In this document: piece by piece, positions 32,943 to 44,846 of the stretch | Layout: the number at the start of each line of letters is the position of its first letter | How positions within the stretch are numbered: position 1 is the first letter of the stretch | NCBI GenBank assembly: GCA_023376005.1 | Contig: CM042157.1 | Span: 67,413,960 to 67,477,959, forward strand | Direction: 5' to 3' | Length of the DNA: 64,000 nt | Source: Doryteuthis pealeii | Lineage: Eukaryota; Mollusca; Cephalopoda; Myopsida; Loliginidae | Translations under genes and position numbers: made by a program | The notes under the pieces: generated by a model | Database searches by the model: none | Seen by the model: the letters and a program-made list of their open reading frames with translations, nothing else | What the model was told of the DNA's origin: nothing

Positions 32943-33180
32943 AATCCCTGTGGTGTAGTGGCTAATGTAGTGAACAGCAACATTATAGTAAGGAAGTTTT
33001 GAATTCTAGTCATGCTATCATATTCACTTTAAGACTAATACCCTTGGGAAAGGTATGAACCCTCTCACCCCTCCAACTATGGGTGAAATAGTACCAACAC
33101 TGTTCATCTCCAAGGATGGTGCTGAGATTTAATAACTCACAAAGGTTGATATGCCATTAAGTAAAGAAATCAAACCAAAC
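32943..33180 (+). mobile_element. SINE-C, uninterrupted
   Basis: The head ctgtggtgtagtggctaatg (A-box-like) and the B-box position gttttgaattctagtc, then gactaatacccttgggaaag, aactatgggtgaaatagtac and the tail ggttgatatgccattaa. The best reference for the family. Confidence 0.72.
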
Positions 33181-33570
33181 CATAAAAATAAGATGAACAA
33201 ATTATCTTTATTTCTTTAGATTTTTGATAATAGTTTGGAATAGGGCAAGAAAAAGAATTAATATTTTATTTTATTTTATTCATTTCTTCCACTATTGCTG
33301 TTTTTGATCTGATTAGGTAATTTATTCCAAAAAACAAACAAAACAAACAATTGTTTAATAAATTTAGTTTTTGAAAGTTTTTAATTATTGCAGTTAATTA
33401 TTCATATTCATAAGCTTCATATAAATTAAACTATTTAGTTAAAAATACAAACGCAACTTAGAAATGAATTATCTCCCTTGATTTTGTTTTTTTTTTAACA
33501 TAAAAATGTAGAATTAAATTGATATTTAAAAATTTATTTTAATGATGAAAACTCATTAGTGGAGGCTTAC
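33181..33570. other. AT-rich intergenic DNA, no gene seen
   Basis: No repeat or frame recognised. Confidence 0.6.
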
Positions 33571-33710
33571 AGACTAGTCAAACTGAAAGCACCGATTCCT
33601 GCTAGATCACCGAAGTTAAGCAGCAATGAGCCTGTTCAATACTAACATGGGTGACCTTTTAAGCTAAATTAATTCATTCAGCATTAAATGACCTGAAAAA
33701 TATCATTAAT
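33571..33710 (+). mobile_element. 5S-SINE
   Basis: The head gattcctgctagatcaccga, agttaagcagcaatgagcct and acatgggtgacc closely follow the 5S internal control region. The body is shortened and the tail is cut after cattaaatgacctgaaaa. Confidence 0.75.
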
Positions 33711-34436
33711 GGAGGATTTGCTGTTTTATAATGATGTACTTGTATTTTTTAATGTAAATCTTTTAAGATTTTCACTGAATTCTTGGAATTAAAGACCAAA
33801 TTTTTTAGATGTTTGTATTTTGATGCTTTGATCTGATATTTAGATCAACTTTAAATGATTCCTCATTTGGTAATCAACTGATGAGAAAATATTCAAAGAC
33901 TAACAGAAAAGAAAAAAAAATTCTTTACATTTTTTATTTTTTAATTATTTTTTATTTTTCATTATTTTTAAAAATTTTTTATCATATTTTTTAAAATCAT
34001 TTTTATCTTTTTTTTTGTCATTTTTATCTTATTTTTGTCATTTTTCATTTTTTTTAATCATTTTTATTTCTTTTATCACTTTTATCTTATTTTTGTCATT
34101 TTTCATTTTTTTAATCATTTTTATTTCTTTTGTCATTTTTATTATTTTCTCATCATTTTTATTAATTCTTTTCTTATTTTTCTTATTTTTTCTTATTTTT
34201 GTTTTAATTTTTTAAAATTTTTAATTTTAATTTAATTTAATTTTTTTTTCAGAATCCTTGGATGTTTGATTTTGCTTCTATTTCATTTTTAATTCAGATC
34301 AATTATTTGTTTAATTTTTTGCACACAGAGTAGGAAACTTCTAAAATGAAAAAAACAATTTTACTCCATTAAATTGTTGCAACAATTAATTATCACATAG
34401 GAATAGAATAAACAAATATTATTTATCTGAATTTTT
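33711..34436. other. T-rich low-complexity DNA
   Basis: 33920..34245 is dominated by TTTTTATC and CATTTTT units that open overlapping F/L/I frames on the plus strand. These are not proteins. Confidence 0.85.
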
Positions 34437-34645
34437 GAGATGAGGCTTGATGTACATAATTTTGATTTTGACTGTTGTCCTTATGGTATGTAAAATCACA
34501 AAGTTTCAGGCTGGATCATTGCTATGCTCAGATACACAGGAAACACCTGTGGAAGGCAGGAAGATACAGCATCCGAAATGCTCTGATTTTATATACCACA
34601 ATAAAGATGAGGACAACAGTCTGAAAAATCAAAATTATAAAACAA
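34437..34645. mobile_element. Foldback G, compact copy
   Basis: The left arm is ataattttgattttgactgt then tgtcctta. The right arm is gatgaggacaacagtctgaa then aaatcaaaattat. The interior includes aagtttcaggctgg and catccgaaatgctctg. No coding capacity. Confidence 0.72.
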
Positions 34646-35199
34646 ATATATTAAAAAAAAAAAAAAACATGTTAATATTTAATCTACTTTTTACATAATT
34701 GAAAAAAAGTGAAAATAAATTTTTGGTTGTGATACAATTTCACTTGGTTAAAGAAAAACGAGAAAAATAAATAGGAAATTTTAATTGATCTTTTATTATA
34801 ATGATTATTTTTTAAAACAGGAGAAAAATAATTAAGAAATTTTAATTAATAAAGATAAATTAAAATTTCTTAGTTATTTTCCTCCTGTTTCTCATTATAA
34901 TGATTATTCTCTTAGTCGCATTAACGAACATTTCTTGTATTTTCCTCTTAATCCTGAATGTAGAAAGTTTTTTTAGATTCCAAAATTTTCAGGGGTAATT
35001 TTCAGCTTAAATAATTCAAATTAGATCCATTGAGAAATTTGTAAACATTTTTTGCATTTTCTGAAAAGAATTGCATTCTTCACTTTCTAGAATTTCCTCT
35101 CGGCATTTGTGATTCTATATCTCAACATGAATGAACAAGAATGTTTTTGTAATTATTATTTATTATTTTTTGATTCTTAAAAAATTCTTTCTTCTTTTT

Positions 35200-35201
<2 letters not shown>
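34646..35201. other. AT-rich DNA with hairpin
   Basis: Imperfect inverted repeat 34814..34850 / 34858..34892 (aattaagaaattttaattaa with its complement). No gene. Confidence 0.65.

Positions 35202-35259
<58 letters not shown>
35202..35259. repeat. (CT)n microsatellite
   Basis: About 29 uninterrupted CT units, followed by an AT-rich run. Confidence 0.93.
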
Positions 35260-35263
<4 letters not shown>

Positions 35264-37351
35264 CATGTATATATATATAATATATATATGCATATGATTT
35301 TACTTTTTTGAAAATTTCAATATGAAGAGTTTACAAACAAATTTGAGGTGGGAATTTACATTTTTTTCTTTTGTTTTTGTGTAAATTTTCCTGTCAATAT
35401 ATTGAAGAAGAAAAATTGTTGCCATGATCCCCGTCCTTTTAATAAAAGTTTGCTCACCAACTTTCAAGTCAGACTTGCTTTTGTTGTTTATTATTGTTGT
35501 TTATTGCTTATTATTCTTGGGTGTGTGTGTGTGTGTGTGTGTGAAAAATCTGATTTTAGATCCCAAATAAAATTTTACCCAGATAGCATTGGCATATGGG
35601 GTGGCAAGAGGTTTTGTGTTTTAGGGTTTAAAAGGTAGTTGTGGTTATTCTTGATGTGTGTTCTTAGGGTTTGCTTTTAACCTCCATCTTATTTTGTGGT
35701 TGTGCTGAAAAGGAAGGAATTCAAGGAAATAGAAGAAAGAGACAAAAGGTGGTTTTTATTATTTAGGCTTTATTCACCAGTCATAACTGTGTCTAGTCAC
35801 GTGGTGGTTAAGGCCTCAACTGCCAGAACTGAGTCCTTTCTTTTATTTTTATTTTTTTTTTGCACATGTGTGGAGGGTTCTTCTGGTGAAGGCTCATGGC
35901 AGTTTATTTTTCAAATTTTTCAAATTACAAATCAATATTACATATAAAACAAACATGTAACTTCTTTCTTTTTTTTTTCAACTGCCCTCTTAAATTATAT
36001 TTTATTGTTTAAATAAAAAGAATGGAACTTCACTTACCTTGTAGCCGGAAGAAAAGTGGCACCCGAAAGTGGCTTTTTAAAATTTTTTTATAAGAGTGGA
36101 GACTGGAAATGCGAGGCATTGTGGGAGTGGGGAAGGTGAATATAAAGTCGAATATCTGTCAGAAAGGGAAGTTTAATTTCGTTAAGGTGAGCTTGAGTGA
36201 GCATTATGGAATTGTGAGCAAGTGAAGTTAGACAAAGAGTGGAGGATGTGGTCCAGTAGGATAATACACATCGATCAAACAACATTTTTCTTGCCATTAT
36301 TTTTAAAATTATCCAAGATTTCAGAAATAATGGTATGAAAAACAATTAATATTCTATTTTATTCATTTATTTATCTATTTTACATTATTGCTGTTTTTTA
36401 TCTGATTAAGCAATTCTTATATAAAAAAATCTATTAATTTTTTAGCAAAAAAAAACCCAACCCTAATTGATTAATCGACTTAATTTTTGAAAGTTATTTA
36501 ATTATTGCAATTATCAATATGTATTCATAAGTAAAAATTAAGCAATTAAACTTGTGTATTAAATTCTGCTCATTTTCTTAAATATATTTTTAGTTTTATT
36601 TATTTATTTTTTCAAGTCTTCGTTGGATATTAATCGACTTTTTATTTTTGAGGAGCGTTCAAATCAAAGGAGGTAATTCGTTTCTCCGTCACTTTTGTAT
36701 AACTAAATTTAATTTTTAGAATTTGAAGTAATACATATCAAAATAGTTTTTATTTAATCAGAAGAGAAATTAATGCAGATATGTGAAATATTTTTTTTTA
36801 CAAATCAGCTTAACTGACTTTTAATAAATCAAAAGTTTTGCTTATTAATTTGACGAATATTTTTTCTAAGGATTTTTTTTTTTTTTTTTTTTAAATTCGG
36901 AAAAATATTCTTCCGTACAGATGAATTGAATATTGTTAGTAACACAGGATTTTTTATTTACCTTTTTTTTTTAATAATTTCATTCTACTAATACAAACTC
37001 TTAACGAAATAAAATATTGATTTATTCTCAATTTACTATTTAATTTACCATAAATTATAATTGTATATTGTGTATAATAGTAATATTTTATACTGAAGAT
37101 AGAACTACTGGGACTTTTTTTGCTTTGTTGGTGAGGTTCATCATTAAGAATTGAAAATGTATAAAATATCGATAATTATTTGCTTAGTTTTTCAAACCTT
37201 ATGAATCAACTTTTTTTTTTTTTTTTTAAATTGAAAAACATTTTACGATCCAAGGGAGATAATTCACTTCTCACCAAATGTCCATACACAGATTCATGTT
37301 TTAAAAATTCTTTATACTGGTGATAGTTAAGTACTCAAGTTTTATAATCTA
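35260..37351. other. AT-rich intergenic DNA, no gene seen
   Basis: A (GT)n run at 35520..35542 and long T runs near 36872 and 37211. The 35740..35920 and 36088..36345 frames lack recognisable domains. The stretch attattgctgttttt...ctgattaa occurs at 33290 and 36383, a minor local repeat. Confidence 0.6.
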
Positions 37352-38168
37352 GGTTTGTTTTGTTTTACAGAATATCAACGTCAGTGGGTCATTTAATGCT
37401 GATAAAGTTTTGAAATAAATTAATTCTTAATGGATAGTCAATTTTGTTTATAAACTCATGTTTTTCTATTTAACCCATAGATGGGACCCTAACAGGTACT
37501 ACCACTGCAGATCAGATTGGAACAGTGAGCAATGGTGAAGAAGGGGGCTCCACATTGCCCAAACCTCCAGAACTGGAACCTCATCATCAGATAGAGTTTA
37601 ACATCATTCTCAGGATCTGAAGACCCTCGGCCACTGCCTTCTAGCACCCATATGATAAAAAGGGTTGGGGCTTGCCATAAGGGCAATAGAGTTGGGACAA
37701 TCATATAGGTGCTTGGGCTTGACGTGATCAGCCCATTAATCCAAATGGGGCCACCTATTGGCCGTGGTTGGCAACCTGTGATGCTTAAGGACGGAGTCTT
37801 GGTGGATGAGCAGTCCATGACCTGCAACGCTCCACTTTGACCGCCCTTAGCCTAAGTAAGGGTCTGAGAGGCACCGATCAGCGGTGGCTGAGGGTCTTCA
37901 TGTCCTGGGAATGACATTAAACTTTATCTGATGGAGGTTCCAGTTCTGGAGGTTTGGGGAATGTGGAGCACCCCTTCATCACCATTACTCCCTGGTCCAC
38001 TCTGACCCAGAAGGGTAGTACCTGTTAGGGTCCCATCTATGGGTTAAATAGAAAAATGTGTTTATAAAAAAATTAGTATCCATTAAGAATGAATTCATTT
38101 CAAAACTTTGCCAGCATTAAATGACCCACTGAGGTTGATATGCCGTAAAACAAACCAAACAAAACAAA
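37352..38168. mobile_element. Element E as an ~800-bp foldback
   Basis: The left arm (about 37352..37660) is the inverse of the right arm (about 37865..38168). Each carries gggtcccatctatgggtta, the tctgatgaggttccag-type block and the shared tail cattaaatgacccactgagg. The unpaired centre (37665..37864) has ctattggccgtggttggcaa and gagcagtccatgacctgcaa, also found at 57055..57150. The frame on the minus strand is not conserved. Confidence 0.78.
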
Positions 38169-38344
38169 ATAATACCATACAAAATGATTATATCAAAGCA
38201 AAAAATGATAATACACAGGAAAATAGCAAGTGTAGGCTATGTGGTGTTAGCATGAAACAGTCAATCACATAATAATACATAATAGAACGTCACTTATGAA
38301 TTCGTCCTTACTTGTCCAGCAGATCTTGTTCATCTAACTTGAAT
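38169..38344. other. Intergenic spacer
   Basis: No feature recognised. Confidence 0.55.
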
Positions 38345-38592
38345 GTTTGGACCCTATTACCTTTAGGCACTCCTTTTTGATCTCGATTAAGAAAGGACAT
38401 GTTCTTCATTTACACCGTCAATATCCGGTTGTTTGTTAGGGGTTAGGGTTAGGGGTTAGTTTCATAATTAAAAAAATATATACATAAAAATTGTCTGTTA
38501 AAACAACCGAATATTGACGGTGTAAATGAAAAACATGTCCTTTCTTAATCGAAGATCAAAAAGGGGTGCCTAAAGGTCATATGGTCCAAATG
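38345..38592. mobile_element. TR-foldback, second arm type
   Basis: The arms (about 38345..38432 and 38505..38592) contain gaaaggacatgttcttcatt and acaccgtcaatatccggttg with their complements. Between them lie gttaggggttagggttaggg and ttagtttcat. The arms are unrelated to those at 20475. Confidence 0.78.
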
Positions 38593-38942
38593 TTTTAAAG
38601 CGGGCATGTTAAACATGCGGCCCTCAGTAAACACAGGTGCACTCTGCATGCAGACTGCGCTCTCATATGGCACTTTTACAGTACCCTGGTTTTTAAAAAG
38701 TTTTTTTTCCAACAATTCTTGGTAGAAAATGGTTGTTTATTTTCATTAGAGCAATGTGTTGTTAAGAAACAGAGTCCGTTATCAACGCATTGTCTCTCAT
38801 CCCTTCTTTGAGTTGTGGAAGGAGGGGGCTAACTTTCAATCAACACATGGCTATAATTGAAAGTGACAGTGACACATACATTTTATTATTTGAACTCGGT
38901 CAGTAATATTCTTTTTTTCTTCTTTTTAACAAAATGTTTTTT

Positions 38943-38976
<34 letters not shown>

Positions 38977-39728
38977 GATATGTGTTAATTGACTTTTAGT
39001 TGATAATAAAGAAATTAATGATAGCAATCATTTTGTTCTGTTAATGTAGAAGAAGGATTTAAGAACTTAGTTGTCATGCATGACATACATATTTAATCCA
39101 TGTGCCCTCATGACAGACATATGCAATCTATGCGGCCCTAGTGAGCTGTTGGGTCAGTAAAATGGTTATTCCTGTATATAGAGTGAGTGAGGGAGAGGCT
39201 CTGTGAAATCACGTGATAGCCAGAGTTTTGGCGCAATATCAAAAAGTGGTCAGACAGATTCCACCCGCGGTACCACGAGGCAATGAATTCAAAGAAACAC
39301 CCTAAGATATCTTCTCCAACGCGCTGTAAGTCCTTAAACTCAACTTTATATACAGGAAGGACTTTATATTGTTGTTTGTTGTTTTATGTCTAGCCAATAA
39401 ATTTCTTGTTGTTAGTCTTAGAACTGAATGTTATACTAACACAATAGGGCTACTCAGCTTGACATACATGGTTTAAAGTACAAAGACAAAAAACGTAACA
39501 TGAAAAAGAGAAAACAAAGAGTCACATTTTTTTGTTTGGTTGATTTTATTTTAAATTTTATTTCATTTTATTTTTTTGATTCAGTGTTGTTTTCTTGGAA
39601 ATGATTAGAAATTTTCATTCATCATTTGAAAATACAAATTGGTATATAACAAAAATATAATTTCCGAATATCTCATCTCCCAAAATGCAATACATTCAGA
39701 TAACTCTTTCTTCTGCATTTTTTCTTAA
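38593..39728. other. Unclassified intergenic DNA
   Basis: A T run at about 38941..38973 and a moderately GC-rich part at 39180..39340 without a credible frame. No gene seen. Confidence 0.6.
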
Positions 39729-39940
39729 TATACAGGGTGATTAAAAAGTAACTCCCTATTTTAAAATATTTATAATCTTTTTTTATATGCAGTTACATTT
39801 TTCTTAATACTTTAATGTATGTTTCTTAATATACAAGGTGATTGAAAAATAACTCCCTATTTCAAAGCATTTATAATATTTTTTATATGCAGTTACATCT
39901 TTTTTATTGTTTAATGTATGTTCCCTGATATATATATTTT

Positions 39941-40280
39941 CAGTGGTGCTGATAGCTTTTTAATTTAGTGCTTCCTGGGACGCACATATTTGATGTGAAT
40001 GAGTCCCTGGGAAAATTTATGGGCCCAAACTAAAGTTTTTTAATAGATCGTAGGGTTTTTATTTATGATCTGGGGAAACAACTAAAGCCGTCTAACTCCT
40101 ACCTTGTAACCTATCCTGTTTAATTTGTTTCTAAGAAACTATTGAAATGTATTTACAGTTAGCTTGAAATGGTGAGGGAAGAAAAAAGAAAAACACTGGG
40201 ACGCATGGATATAATTTTACTGCATCCTTTTAGATTTTTGTGCATCAGGGATGCAGGACTCATACCTATCAGCATCTCTG
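39941..40280 (+). mobile_element. MITE-F nested
   Basis: The ends cagtggtgctgatag and ctatcagcatctctg. Co-linear with 6234..6571. Confidence 0.8.
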
Positions 40281-40281
40281 T

Positions 40282-40560
40282 ATTTACCAACCCCTCCACA
40301 CGAGCAGGATGCGACATAAGGTCAATTTCTTAATCGGAGTTTGAATTCAGAGTTTTCCTTTTCCTAGACTGGTTACCTAGCCATGGCTAAAGAGCTCAGT
40401 CTGCCCTACTATTTACTCATAGCTGGAGGAAGAGTAGTTGGATGCATACCTTTCCCAAGGGTATTAGTGCTATGTGAAATGCAAACAGCCTCGTCTAGGA
40501 TTTGAACTTGGGTCGACGAGTCCATTTCCTACGACTCAAACCATTACACCACGCGCCTCC
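40282..40560 (-). mobile_element. SINE-A, full length
   Basis: The minus-strand head near 40560 (gaggcgcgtggtgtaatggt) with B box gagttcaaatcctag-like (plus-strand ctaggatttgaacttg). The body and cccctccacacgagcagg tail complement abut the MITE-F end with one base between. Confidence 0.82.
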
Positions 40561-40860
40561 AATGTTCCTTAATAAATGACAATTAATATATGGCAAGTTG
40601 TTTTTTTCTTTTTAGTTTGATTATTTTGTTTCAAAATTTGAAGCCCTATAAAGAAAGGCGTCTGTACGCTTAACTATAAAAGAGGATGTCCAGCTAGAGA
40701 CTGGAGGTGAATGTTGGTGCCTATATAGAATTTTAAATAAAACTCCATGTGACGGGTGTCCTTCTCATAATCATTTTTTGTTGTTGTAAAAATAGTGATT
40801 CAAAAAATAAATTATAAGACTTTTTGAATATGGAGTTACTTTACAATCCCTCTGTGTATT

Positions 40861-41130
40861 TACGTATGCATGTGAGTGTGGATCGTACAAAATGATCCCG
40901 TTTAAAATGATTAGGCGTAAAGGAATAATCTTTATTACTACGATGAAAAAAAAAAAAGTTTTGAAGATTAAAAGATGATATCAAGAAATCTAATTATTGA
41001 TTTTAATCAAAAAGAAGATGTCAATTATCAATATCGCTCGGGTGAGGACAGAACACCCACACAACATACACACACATACAAATGATATTTTTGAAAAAAT
41101 CCCAAACAAAACAAAACTATGTGTGCAACT

Positions 41131-41176
<46 letters not shown>

Positions 41177-41305
41177 TGTGTGTAAACGAATTTTGATCGA
41201 AACACGTGTTAAGAAATAACAATAATAAATTTCATCCATACCAAAGTATATATATATTTTTTTTCCAATTTTCTTTTACACACAGACGCAGTCAGACACA
41301 CACAG

Positions 41306-41360
<55 letters not shown>

Positions 41361-41660
41361 CATATATATATATGAACACACACAAATATCGCACACCCGT
41401 ATATATATATATATATATATATATAATGCGAGAAACTGACAGTCATTAAGCGCCGTTGACTCTGTGTATGATATCCGTTACATGTTATATATATATATAT
41501 ATATATAGCCGTCAGAATGTTTGTGCTTTTGTATGTATCAATGTATGAGAACAACTCCAGATGCAAGTTTTTACCTTAATGACATTAACAATGTAAATCC
41601 ATGGTTCTATATTGAATATATAAAATAAATAAGTCAGAAAGGAATGTATTCATGAGGTAT

Positions 41661-41709
<49 letters not shown>

Positions 41710-41715
41710 CAGAGA
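40861..41715. repeat. Microsatellite cluster (AT)n, (CA)n
   Basis: (AT)n at 41130..41173, 41343..41372, 41400..41425, 41485..41507 and 41665..41707; (CA)n at 41298..41343. Frames of H/T/Y/I residues on both strands come from these runs. No gene. Confidence 0.88.
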
Positions 41716-41990
41716 CTTTTAAAAGGGTGCGGTGTTGAGGGATAATGTAAAACAAAAATTCAAATAAATGTTTGTTGTCGAATCGTGTGTATAATGTCAG
41801 GTTGATTGTCGAGCAAAATTCTTCATCAATTTAACTTATTTACATATTTTAGTTTTTTTTTGTTTGTTTGTTTTTTTTTGTTGTTTTTTTTTTTTATATT
41901 TCTCAGCCTTTCTTGCAGTTTCCATTCATTGCCTTTTGTCTATAAATAAATAAATTCACCTCATTCATTCGTTCAAAATGTCTTTTTTTT
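41716..41990. other. T-rich intergenic DNA
   Basis: T/G runs at 41850..41900. Nothing else recognised. Confidence 0.6.
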
Positions 41991-41996
41991 GTCAAT

Positions 41997-42412
41997 ATGT
42001 GTCAACGAGTAGTAAATAAAAGACACCGTCAGCCATGTATTCTTTCAAGAGTTTTGGTAATTTTGAAAGATTTTGAAAGGTTCTTTTTTAAATTTTTAGT
42101 TCTTAATGAAATGTTTGTTTATGATGGTAGAAATGGTAAATCCTTCCAGGAATCGAGTTTATAACAAAAGAGTTTATATCTCATTTTTTTATAATTGTGT
42201 TTGTTAATGGTTTTGTTCAATGTGTGTCAACGAGTAATTTATTCCTCCAAGAGTTTTGGTAATTTTGAAAGATTTTGAAGGGTTAATTTTTATTTTTTTA
42301 ATTTTTTAATTTTTTAGTTCTTAATGAAATGCTTGTTCATGATGGTAAAATGGTAAATCCTTCCAGGAATCGAGTTTATAGCAAAAGAGTTCATATTTTA
42401 TTCTTAACCTTC
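41997..42412 (+). repeat. ~200-bp tandem duplication
   Basis: The block at about 41997..42190 recurs at about 42224..42400: tgtgtcaacgagta, gagttttggtaattttgaaa, and aatccttccaggaatcgagt in both. Noncoding. Confidence 0.75.
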
Positions 42413-43234
42413 CCGAACTTGGCAAAAGCATCCAGAACTGCCGAATTGTGCCTCATTTTACCCAAATATTGCAAAACTTTTGACTCACCCATGTAACTTT
42501 TAAGACAAACGCCAAAAATAAAATTACCGGAAGTGACCGTCAAAAATTTCAAACACGTGACAATAAAGAAGTATAAACGGAACATGAGTGTTCGTATGAG
42601 TGTCCCGAAAAATCACACAGTTTGCATAAATGGAAGACCTGTGGGGATTAGAATTGAATTAAATAAAATTTAAAAAAAAATCTCCCGGGAGCCCTCAACA
42701 GGAAGAGCCATCTGGGCACGCGCAGAAACAACCGGGTCCCTGGCGTCCCCCCCTCATCTCTTTCTTTTAGGCATGAACGTCACTGGGTACACATGCTATT
42801 CGTTTGCTTGGGAAGAAAGTTCCCCTCCAAGAAATAACTGTATTCAAAGAAATAAAGTTTAAACCTTAAAGGTATCTCTTGTCTTTCAACTCTTCTTTAA
42901 TTCCTTTTCAGCTCGTCGACCAACAGAAGGAAGAATCACGTATATTTGGGGTTTAAGAAAATAAATTGGCAACAACCAACGTAAACACACCCCTGTCTCA
43001 ATAAAAAACGACCAAAAGCCTAAACCACACCACAACTTGATCCCATGGGCCTCTAATCAGTCTGACTCGTTGACAAGAATGTATACCGCCGTTATCCACT
43101 CTGATTTGACGTTGAAGAAAATCAGGAGTTGTTCGTTTTTATTTCACTTTTGGGCGGGAAGATCCGAGAAGAAATTTCTTTTTCACAGACAGAAAAAAAA
43201 ATGGTGCTGATCAGATGTTCATATTATTTGTCTG
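42413..43234. other. Unique, less AT-rich intergenic block
   Basis: 42680..42770 is noticeably GC-rich (agccatctgggcacgcgcag). Acceptor-like polypyrimidine tracts exist (e.g. 42895..42912) but no coding frame with family similarity was found. A diverged LTR or unrecognised UTR is possible. Confidence 0.5.
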
Positions 43235-44002
43235 ATTTTTTTTTACAATAAGGCTTAGAACTTTATATTATTTAGATTTTTCGGACTGTTGCCCTCTTTA
43301 CTGTTATATACACAAAAATAAAAACAAAGGTTTTTAGGTATGACTTTATGGAATATACATATTCCATATCACAGTGTATGGAATCGCTGAATATCGAAGG
43401 TTTCATATATTATTTTTAACTTAACTTAAATTAATTTTGGAGTTAGAAATAATTAAATTAAATTAATAATAATAAATAAAATTAAATCAAATTCTAAATT
43501 AAATTTTAAATTATACTTTAAATTAAATTAATTTAAGTTGAACAATTAAGTTGAAAAAGTTTAGAGTTGGAAATAATTCAATATAAACAATGAAAAATTT
43601 GTTTTATTCTTTTTTTTCCTATTTTTTATTTTTATTTGTAATAAACATTTTAATTTCCAACTATCCGAAATGACAAACTGTTTACTTAAAAAAAAAAAAA
43701 TGTTTCGGTAATTTCTAGAATATAACCCTTAATGAAATTTACGTTCCTAAAATTTACCCACGAGGACACAAGGCGTAACGGATATAGGCGTTAAGTTAAT
43801 ACAATTCTGAGTGACAATCATCTAGAGACAGCAGGTTCAATCCTGACTACAGGCGAAAATAGAATACTTAACATAGCTTAACACTTATACCGGTCATGGT
43901 TAATGGAATGAGAACAATCTACCCCAATGGATTGAATAAAGGATTAGGTTCGAAGTTCTGTGAAGGCTTCTGATTCCGACATTGAAGGCTCCCAAGTACT
44001 GT
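43235..44002. other. AT-rich DNA with foldback G fragment
   Basis: 43245..43315 carries ataaggcttagaactttata and ttcggactgttgccctcttt. The rest is low complexity (aattaaatt runs at 43440..43540). Nothing else recognised. Confidence 0.6.
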
Positions 44003-44195
44003 CAAGTCACACTGAAAGCACCTGTACCCACTAGATCACCGAAGTTAAGCAGCAATGAGCCTGCTCAATACTTATTCAGGTGACCACTTAAGCAACAACA
44101 GGTACTGTAAAGAAACTGAGTCCTTTGTTTATCAAAATGACTTGATTCGGCATTAAATGACCCGAAAGAGGTTTGATGTGCCTTAAAACCAACCA
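44003..44195 (+). mobile_element. 5S-SINE, full-length head
   Basis: The head gtcaagtcacactgaaagca, then tagatcaccgaagttaagca, gcaatgagcctgctcaatac, ttcaggtgaccacttaagca and caggtactgtaa. The tail is cattaaatgacccgaaagag then ggtttgatgtgcc. The most complete 5S-like copy. Confidence 0.82.
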
Positions 44196-44440
44196 TCCAA
44201 TTAAAATTCTTCAATGCTTTGTTTGCACAACAGTCGAATTATTCAAAATGATTTCCCAATTTGAAATGTTACTAAAATTAATAAATAAAATCTTAACATT
44301 TGTAACGGCATGAGAATAATCTATCCCAATAGATTACAAGAAGTACTTGAAGAAGGTTGTAGGGCACATCGGTCGAAACATTTGTGTGTATAACAATAAA
44401 GATGAGGACAACAGCCCGAAAAATCTGAATGATACAATGT
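44196..44440 (+). repeat. 5S-SINE flank repeat and foldback G arm
   Basis: caatgctttgtttgcacaac and gaaatgttactaaaatt match 30090..30180. 44340..44440 has ggtcgaaacatttgtg and ataaagatgaggacaacagc. Confidence 0.68.
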
Positions 44441-44579
44441 TCTTATATTTAAAAAGGCGCGTTTTTTCTCTTTCAAAGATTTGAGCAACAGCAGCACAGA
44501 CGGAAAAACACGTCTGATCCCAACGAGTGAAACCGTTGGGAACATTTTGGTTGTAATTCCCAAGTGATAAAACTATTTG

Positions 44580-44662
44580 TTATTCTTTCTTTCTTCTTTT
44601 TTTTTCTTCTTCTTCTTTTCGTTCTTCTCTTTTTTTTCTTTCTTTCTTTCTTTCTTTCTTCG
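44580..44662. repeat. Polypyrimidine (TTTC)n tract
   Basis: TTCTTTTTT and TTTC units. On the Rab coding strand it is a purine tract within the probable 3' UTR. Confidence 0.85.
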
Positions 44663-44726
44663 GGTTTTCTTTTCTAAATTCTGATTATTAAAATATTCAT
44701 CATCAGCAGCAGCAACGGCTTGGATT

Positions 44727-44846
44727 TCAACATGCACACTTCTTGATTTTCTCGTCTTTAATTTTGAAGGATGGCGAACTTGTTAAGTCGACTTTTGCTG
44801 GTTCTTCTTCTTCTGGAATTGTGAAATTGGGATAATACCGGGACAT
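44727..44846 (-). CDS. Rab last exon: hypervariable tail and CAC prenylation motif
   Basis: 117 coding bases plus TGA. Begins MSRYYPNFTIPEEEEPAKVD and ends KIKDEKIKKCAC. The CxC end is the Rab geranylgeranyltransferase substrate form. The acceptor is tttttcgcag. The first Met is internal to the protein, not a start. The polybasic stretch before the cysteines fits membrane targeting. Confidence 0.85.
   Translation of the reverse strand: MSRYYPNFTIPEEEEPAKVDLTSSPSFKIKDEKIKKCAC

Larger units (their letters stand above)
39729..40860. mobile_element. DNA element with nested MITE-F and SINE-A
   Basis: The left end tacagggtgattaaaaagta then actcccta is matched by the right end tggagttactttacaatccc then tctgtgta. 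The left end is itself present twice (39731 and 39833). Removing the two nested insertions leaves about 510 bp, with no transposase frame. Resembles mariner-like or similar short inverted-repeat elements. Confidence 0.6.

Noticed and set aside
34015..34235. Overlapping hydrophobic F/L/I frames resembling membrane peptides
   Set aside because: Produced by TTTTTATC-type low-complexity DNA in several frames at once.
36088..36345. 85-residue minus-strand frame
   Set aside because: No domain, no splice context and no support from a second copy.
37489..37827. 112-residue minus-strand frame
   Set aside because: It lies across the arm and centre of element E; the related copy at 56995..57590 does not keep the frame.
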